Assembly (NCBI GenBank): GCA_021155045.1 | Contig: JAJNQB010000013.1 | Location: 124,001-188,000 of the forward strand | Length of the DNA: 64,000 bases | Source: Arcticibacter sp. | GTDB lineage: Bacteria; Bacteroidota; Bacteroidia; 2-12-FULL-35-15 | Direction: 5' to 3' | Shown here: positions 59,090 to 64,000 of the stretch, piece by piece | How the letters are laid out: each line of letters begins with the position of its first letter | Position numbering within the stretch: position 1 is the first letter of the stretch | The notes under the pieces: model-generated | Told to the model about the DNA's origin: nothing | Seen by the model: only the letters and a program-made list of their open reading frames with translations | The model's database searches: none | Position numbers and translations under genes: made by a program

Positions 59090-61201
59090 ATGTCAGCCAA
59101 TTTTTTAAATACCCCAATTGAGTACCTTAAAGGTGTTGGTCCGCAAAAGGCTGATATTATTAAAAAAGAGCTGAATATATTTTCCTACGAGCAACTATTA
59201 ACGCATTATCCTTTCAGGTATGTAGATAGAACAAAATTTTATAAGATAAACGAAATAAATGCTGATTTACCTTATGTTCAAATGAAAGGAAAAATTATTA
59301 GCACCGAAACCATTGGCTTAAAAAGAGCAAAGCGTTTTGTTGCAAAATTTTCGGATGGAACAGGTGTGATTGATTTGGTTTGGTTTCAAGGAATAAAATG
59401 GATAGATGAAAAAATAAAACCCAACACAATTATTGAATATGTTGTATTTGGTAAGCCTGCCGTTTTTAATAATAAGTTTAATATCGCTCATCCAGAAATT
59501 GATCCTGTAAGTGCAGAAAATACAACTCTTGCAAATGCATTGCAGCCAGTATATCATACATCCGAAAAAATGAAAGTAAGGTCTTTGGATACAAAAGGTT
59601 TTTCTCGCATTATAAAAACACTGGTGCTTCAAATCAAAAATAATATTCCTGAAATTTTATCGAAAACAATAATTGATAGATTTCAATTAATATCAAGAGA
59701 ACAAGCTTTTGTTCAAATTCATTTACCTCAAAATGCTGAAATGCTTAAAAAAGCAGAATTCAGATTAAAATTCGATGAGCTGTTTTTTATTCAGCTAAAA
59801 CTTTTAAAACAAAAAACTACAAGGGAAAAAACATATAAAGGATATTTGTTTGCTACTGTTGGTAATTACTTCAACGATTTTTATACAAATCATTTACCTT
59901 TTGAATTAACCAATGCACAAAAACGAGTTATAAAAGAAATTCGTTTTGATATGGGAAGTGGTAAGCAAATGAATAGGCTTTTACAAGGAGATGTTGGAAG
60001 TGGTAAAACATTGGTAGCACTAATGAGTATTTTAATTGCTTTAGACAATAATTTTCAAGCTTGTTTGATGGCACCAACAGAAATATTGGCTAACCAACAT
60101 TTTGAAACAATCAGCAAAATGCTTGAGCCTTTGAATTTGAATGTTGGATTATTAACTGGTTCTGTTAAATCTGCTCAACGAAAAAAACTTCATGAAAAAT
60201 TGCAATCAGGTGAAATGCATATTTTAATTGGAACTCACGCTTTATTAGAAGATGAAGTACAATTTAAAAACATCGGCTTGGTAGTAATTGATGAGCAACA
60301 CAGATTTGGTGTGGCGCAACGTGCTCAGATGTGGAAAAAAAATGAACAACCGCCTCATGTTTTAATCATGAGCGCTACGCCAATTCCACGCACTTTAGCA
60401 ATGACTCTTTATGGTGATTTGGATGTGAGTGTGATTGATGAAATGCCGCCCGGACGAAAACCCATTCAAACGACTCATAAGTATGATAGTAATCGTGAAC
60501 GTGTTTTTGGATTTATGAAAGAACAGATAACCAAAGGAAGACAGATTTATGTTGTATATCCATTGATTAAAGAATCCGAAAAAATGGATTATAAAGATTT
60601 GATGGATGGTTATGAAAGTATTTCAAGAGCTTTTCCTTTGCCACAATATAAAGTTAGCATAGTACACGGGCAAATGAAATCGGATGCAAAAGAATTTGAA
60701 ATGCAACGATTTGTAAAAGGTGAAACAAATATAATGGTTGCCACTACTGTAATTGAAGTTGGTGTAAATGTTCCTAATGCTAGTGTTATGGTAATTGAAA
60801 GTGCAGAACGATTTGGTTTATCTCAATTACATCAATTAAGAGGAAGAGTAGGGCGAGGAGCAGAGCAATCGTACTGTATTTTAATGACAGGAAATAAATT
60901 AAGTGCAGATGGAAAATTAAGAATGGAAACCATGTGCAGAACAAACGATGGTTTTGAAATAGCAGATGTAGATTTGAAATTAAGAGGACCTGGTGATATG
61001 GCTGGCACACAACAAAGTGGTGTGCTTGATTTGAATTTAGCTGATTTAGCAAAAGATTCACAAATATTACATGCAGCAAGAAACATGGCTTTAGAGATTT
61101 TAGGAGAAGATTCTAATTTAGAAAAAACTGAAAATGCTCCTATTGCCTATCACTTAGCAATGATGAAAAAATCAAAGGTCAATTGGAGTAGAATATCATA
61201 A
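59090..61201 (+). CDS. recG: ATP-dependent DNA helicase RecG
   Basis: A 703-residue protein from ATG 59090; an in-frame ATG at 59012 would add 26 residues unlike RecG and overlap the lycopene cyclase gene. The order is wedge/OB domain (TPIEYLKGVGPQKADIIKKE; VQMKGKIISTETIG), helicase with Walker A LLQGDVGSGKTLVAL, DEQH box VVIDEQHRFGVAQRAQM, MSATPIPRTLAMTLYGDLD, and the RecG C-terminal TRG region (QLRGRVGRGAEQSYCIL, FEIADVDLKLRGPGDMAGTQQSG). It remodels stalled forks and branched DNA. Ends at a strong terminator. Confidence 0.96.
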   Translation: MSANFLNTPIEYLKGVGPQKADIIKKELNIFSYEQLLTHYPFRYVDRTKFYKINEINADLPYVQMKGKIISTETIGLKRAKRFVAKFSDGTGVIDLVWFQGIKWIDEKIKPNTIIEYVVFGKPAVFNNKFNIAHPEIDPVSAENTTLANALQPVYHTSEKMKVRSLDTKGFSRIIKTLVLQIKNNIPEILSKTIIDRFQLISREQAFVQIHLPQNAEMLKKAEFRLKFDELFFIQLKLLKQKTTREKTYKGYLFATVGNYFNDFYTNHLPFELTNAQKRVIKEIRFDMGSGKQMNRLLQGDVGSGKTLVALMSILIALDNNFQACLMAPTEILANQHFETISKMLEPLNLNVGLLTGSVKSAQRKKLHEKLQSGEMHILIGTHALLEDEVQFKNIGLVVIDEQHRFGVAQRAQMWKKNEQPPHVLIMSATPIPRTLAMTLYGDLDVSVIDEMPPGRKPIQTTHKYDSNRERVFGFMKEQITKGRQIYVVYPLIKESEKMDYKDLMDGYESISRAFPLPQYKVSIVHGQMKSDAKEFEMQRFVKGETNIMVATTVIEVGVNVPNASVMVIESAERFGLSQLHQLRGRVGRGAEQSYCILMTGNKLSADGKLRMETMCRTNDGFEIADVDLKLRGPGDMAGTQQSGVLDLNLADLAKDSQILHAARNMALEILGEDSNLEKTENAPIAYHLAMMKKSKVNWSRIS

Positions 61202-61234
61202 AAAAAGGCTTACAAATTTTGTAAGCCTTTTTTT
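61202..61234. terminator. Bidirectional terminator between recG and a convergent gene
   Basis: Near-perfect palindrome aaaaaggcttacaaa / ttttgtaagccttttt with a long T-run; it directly follows the recG stop and is 18 bases past the end of the minus-strand gene 61252-62217. Confidence 0.9.
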
Positions 61235-61251
61235 ATGGGGATGTTAGTTTT

Positions 61252-62217
61252 TTATGGAAGATTTGATAAATCGGTATTTATCTGAGCAAGTGTTGTTGCA
61301 TTAAGTGTTATCGTTGGATTGAATCCGCTTGTAAGTGTTGCTGGAGTGAAAGAGGAATAATATTGTCCGCTAATTTCACTAATGGCAACTATAGTTACAT
61401 TCATTCCAATTGGTAAATTATACCAAGCAGAAAATAGCTGATTGTTAGTTGTTGTTTGAGATAAATAAGCTGCAGCATTTATTCCATTAAAAGACAAGAA
61501 TACAGTAGTATTTGTGCTATTGAATGAGCCACTTGTGTTTACAAAAACGGAAGTAAATGGACCAGGGCTAGCATAAAAATAATCGCAATTAATCCAGTTT
61601 AAGCTGTTGATTGGAAAATAATAATAGGTACCTCCGCCCATTCCAGAACTATCAACCACTACATTTACTGTAGAGCTATCAATTGAACTATCCCAATCCA
61701 ATGAATCTCCTAAGAATTCAGAGTCAGAATAAAATTCTTGCATATAAGGAGAAGTGCCATTGTTAGTATTGTCTGTTGGCATCATTACATATACGCTATT
61801 TGAGCTGGCGAGTGATAATTCTTGAGAGCCTTGAAAAGCTTGCATGAAGATTTCTCCACCAGAAATAAGTAATTGTCCTCCGCTAATTGTTGGAGCTTTG
61901 CTTTTTATCATATCTGCTTTTGAATAAATTTCTCTTAATTCAATTCTTACACTACCTGTAACTGTATTTCCTGCAGCATCTTTAAAACTGTTTGGCGAAA
62001 AAGCAACTTTCGTTCCTTTTGTTCCAGTTATTGATTGATACTGACCAGCATCAATTGTGAAAATTTGTTTGGCAACTGCATTTTGAGTAAAAAAACTAGA
62101 TATGTTGCTCGTGCTTCCTGTACTCGCAGGCGATGGAGCTGTTTCGTTTTCTTTTTTACATTGTGTTAGTCCTATTACAATTATAATTGCTAGTAACAAT
62201 AATTTTAGTTTTTTCAT
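61252..62217 (-). CDS. Lipoprotein of unknown function
   Basis: A 321-residue protein with a lipoprotein signal (MKKLKLLLLAIIIVIGLTQC, Cys20) and a Ser/Thr-rich linker (APSPASTGSTSN). The body is beta-rich: FTIDAGQYQSITGTKGTKVA, AAGNTVTGSVRIELREIYSK (a carboxypeptidase-regulatory or SD-repeat-like core, with ISGGQLLISGGEIFMQA), and a C-terminal half with VSVYVMMP-type strands. It resembles surface lipoproteins of Bacteroidota that start with this IxLRE block, but I know no function. Convergent with recG; nothing else in its transcript. Confidence 0.75.
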   Translation of the reverse strand: MKKLKLLLLAIIIVIGLTQCKKENETAPSPASTGSTSNISSFFTQNAVAKQIFTIDAGQYQSITGTKGTKVAFSPNSFKDAAGNTVTGSVRIELREIYSKADMIKSKAPTISGGQLLISGGEIFMQAFQGSQELSLASSNSVYVMMPTDNTNNGTSPYMQEFYSDSEFLGDSLDWDSSIDSSTVNVVVDSSGMGGGTYYYFPINSLNWINCDYFYASPGPFTSVFVNTSGSFNSTNTTVFLSFNGINAAAYLSQTTTNNQLFSAWYNLPIGMNVTIVAISEISGQYYSSFTPATLTSGFNPTITLNATTLAQINTDLSNLP

Positions 62218-62424
62218 AGATTATGTTTTTAAGATTTATGCAACAAAGGTGTGTTGATTCTTATAAACTCACAAATTGAAATTTGTATTTTATTACGTAT
62301 TCAAATTATAGTATAATCTATTTAATAACTATTTTATATGAATTAATGTATTTAAAATATTACGGGTGTAAAATGGAATATTTGCTAGATTATAAATACT
62401 TAATTCTTTTGGTAAATTTGTACT

Positions 62425-62853
62425 ATGAAAAAAGAGTTAGCTAAAAGTATTGTAAATAAAATGCTTGCCGAAGATAAGTTTAGTGAATGGTTAGGAATTA
62501 AAACCGAATTAGTGGAAGAGGGGCATTGCATTTTAAAAATGAAAGTGAGAGAAGAGATGGTAAATGGATTTGGAATAGCTCATGGTGGTATTGCTTTTTC
62601 GTTTGCTGATAGTGCTTTGGCTTTTGCATCTAATGCTTATGGTAGATTGAGTGTTGCATTGGAATGTTCTATTTCTTTTGCTATAGCTGTAAATGTAAAT
62701 GATGAATTAACTTGCGAAGCAAGAGAATTAAGTATAACAAATAGAACAGCTACCTATCACATTGAAATATCAAATCAAAAAAATGAGAAAGTAGCTTTTT
62801 TTAAAGGAACGGTTTATAGAACAAGTAAAGAGTGGTTTAAGGATGTAAAATAA
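62425..62853 (+). CDS. paaI: PaaI-type hotdog-fold acyl-CoA thioesterase
   Basis: A 142-residue protein with the hotdog signature VNGFGIAHGGIAFSFADSAL (about 48-67; the AHGG and catalytic Asp are present) and the typical edge strand CSISFAIAVNVNDELTCEA. PaaI hydrolyses ring-hydroxylated phenylacetyl-CoA intermediates, but the wider family is broad. The thiolase gene follows 98 bases downstream, as in some phenylacetate clusters. TAAATTTG at 62413-62420 ends 4 bases before the ATG. Confidence 0.85.
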   Translation: MKKELAKSIVNKMLAEDKFSEWLGIKTELVEEGHCILKMKVREEMVNGFGIAHGGIAFSFADSALAFASNAYGRLSVALECSISFAIAVNVNDELTCEARELSITNRTATYHIEISNQKNEKVAFFKGTVYRTSKEWFKDVK

Positions 62854-62873
62854 CGCTGTGAAGCTCATTTAAC

Positions 62874-62916
62874 TCAGTGCTCTCTGTGTTATAATTTTTA
62901 ACACAGAGTGCTCGGA
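62874..62916. repeat. REP-like inverted repeat between paaI and the thiolase gene
   Basis: ctctgtgtta (62882-62891) and taacacagag (62899-62908) form a perfect 10-bp stem with a 7-base loop, extended by imperfect cagtgct/agtgctc flanks. The words CTCTGTGTT and AACACAGAG are a common dispersed element in Bacteroidota. No T-run follows, so a terminator is doubtful. Confidence 0.6.
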
Positions 62917-62951
62917 GAAAAAAATGAGTTGCACTGAGAAAAAAATAAAAT

Positions 62952-64000
62952 ATGAAAAACGCTTATATAATAAATGGAGTTCGCACTCCAATCGGAAATT
63001 TTGGAGGAACCTTGTCAACTGTTCGTACAGATGATTTAGCTGCAATTGTTTTAAAAGAATTACTAAAACGAAATGCTTCAATTGATGCAAAGCAAATTGG
63101 TGATGTGATAATGGGTTGTGCCAATCAAGCAGGAGAAGACAATAGAAATGTTGCTCGTATGGCTTTATTGCTTGCAGGTTTTCCGTATCAAGTTCCAGGA
63201 GAAACAGTAAATAGGTTATGCGCTTCTGGCTTGTCTGCCGCTATGGCTGCTGCTCGTAGCATTATGATTGGCGAAACAGATTTGATGGTTGCAGGTGGAG
63301 TTGAAAACATGACGCGTGGACCATGGGTAATTTCAAAAACATCTTCAGCATTTGGTAGAGATGCTCAAATGTTTGATTCTAGCTTCGGCTGGAGATTTAT
63401 TAACCCAAAAATGAAAGAATTATACGGTGTTGATGGAATGGGAGAAACAGCCGAAAATCTTGCTGATAGAGATAATATTAACAGAGAAGATCAAGATAAA
63501 TTTGCATTGTGGAGTCAACAAAAAGCGTCTGCTGCTGAAGCAAAAGGAAGGTTTGCACAAGAAATTGTAAAGGTTGAAATTCCACAACGAAAAGGTGAGC
63601 CTAAGATTTTTGATAAAGATGAATTTATGCGTCCCGATACAACAATGGAAGGGTTGTCAAAATTAAAAGGGGCATTTAAAAAAGAAGGAGGAACAGTTAC
63701 TGCTGGTAATGCATCTGGATTAAATGATGGAGCAGCAGCTATTTTGTTGGCTTCTGATGAAGGAATAAAAAAATATAATTTAACTCCTAAAGCTCGAATA
63801 GTATCAAGTGGAGTTGCTGGTGTGGAGCCACGCATTATGGGAATTGGTCCTGTTGAAGCAAGTAATATGGCTTTAAAACGTGCAGGCTTGACACTTAAGG
63901 ATATTGATATTATTGAGCTAAATGAGGCATTTGCAGCGCAATCTCTAGCATGTACACGCGCATTGGGTTTAGCAGACAATGATGCTCGTATCAATCCGAA
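62952..64000 (+). CDS. Acetyl-CoA acyltransferase / 3-oxoadipyl-CoA thiolase (3' truncated)
   Basis: The frame runs from ATG 62952 out of the window (349 codons visible of about 400). The thiolase fold is clear: AYIINGVRTPIGNFGGTLS, NRLCASGLSAAMAAARSI with the nucleophile Cys (about residue 89), GGVENMTRGPWVI, NASGLNDGAAAILLAS, and the start of the His block in ELNEAFAAQSLA. Words GGVENMTRGPWV and PcaF-like length fit 3-oxoadipyl-CoA or 3-oxo-5,6-dehydrosuberyl-CoA thiolase (PcaF/PaaJ). The paaI gene just upstream supports phenylacetate or aromatic-acid breakdown; the second half of the operon lies outside the window. Confidence 0.9.
   Translation, partial: MKNAYIINGVRTPIGNFGGTLSTVRTDDLAAIVLKELLKRNASIDAKQIGDVIMGCANQAGEDNRNVARMALLLAGFPYQVPGETVNRLCASGLSAAMAAARSIMIGETDLMVAGGVENMTRGPWVISKTSSAFGRDAQMFDSSFGWRFINPKMKELYGVDGMGETAENLADRDNINREDQDKFALWSQQKASAAEAKGRFAQEIVKVEIPQRKGEPKIFDKDEFMRPDTTMEGLSKLKGAFKKEGGTVTAGNASGLNDGAAAILLASDEGIKKYNLTPKARIVSSGVAGVEPRIMGIGPVEASNMALKRAGLTLKDIDIIELNEAFAAQSLACTRALGLADNDARINP

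Overview
The window is AT-rich (roughly one third G+C by eye), densely coded chromosomal DNA from a member of the Bacteroidota. The evidence is a SprA translocon gene, a PorP/SprF protein, PorE-like beta-propeller/OmpA proteins, type A and type B type IX secretion (T9SS) C-terminal domains, A-rich leaders without Shine-Dalgarno sites, and promoters that fit the Bacteroidota pattern TTG-N18-20-TAnnTTTG. I see no rRNA, tRNA, CRISPR array, transposase or prophage. The exact lineage cannot be read from this sequence; a free-living, carotenoid-making relative of Flavobacteriales or Chitinophagales would fit.

Layout. 1-7.4 kb: the 3' end of a PorE-like gene, an ABC-2 exporter pair, an RsuA-family pseudouridine synthase, then a cobalamin riboswitch driving a BtuB-like receptor and a DUF71 ATPase (B12 uptake and salvage). 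7.5-17.7 kb: a minus-strand operon maeB-ruvA-sprA. 18-25.7 kb: T9SS cargo, namely an S74-chaperone protein with a type A sorting domain, two type B (CHU_C) proteins (one a lamin-tail/CotH protein) and a PorP/SprF partner. 26.7-29.3 kb: a tightly overlapping operon of an epimerase-CBS fusion, a type I-beta DAHP synthase and a KdsC-like phosphatase with an XRE-like N-terminus. 29.4-34.7 kb: an M48 protease and envelope proteins of unknown function. 34.8-39.7 kb: an acyl-metabolism neighbourhood (PaaK-like ligase, AcpS, C45 Ntn-hydrolase, glycerolipid-type acyltransferase). 39.9-42.5 kb: a membrane pyrophosphatase carrying a Cys/Met-rich tail of about 168 residues, followed by a repeat-rich gap. 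43-49 kb: rlmB, a GWxTD lipoprotein, rmuC, a CPBP protease and a BamA-like protein on the minus strand. 49.2-53 kb: a plus-strand operon of a TPR-PD40 protein, an exonuclease, an FAH-family enzyme and a DUF4197 lipoprotein. 53.2-56.6 kb: an accessory block of three same-strand genes separated by palindromic GCTAAC/GTTAGC (attC-like) sequences; it includes a caspase-like protease fused to four helicase-associated repeats. 56.8-64 kb: lipoproteins, a lycopene cyclase, recG, and a paaI-thiolase pair cut by the window end.

Most of the window is ordinary Bacteroidota housekeeping and envelope biology. The least expected parts are the Cys/Met-rich tail on the pyrophosphatase, the caspase-HA fusion in its cassette-like setting, the S74 domain placed in front of a T9SS sorting signal, and the 3-deoxy-sugar-acid-like operon. 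All functions are inferred from sequence motifs; no database search was possible.
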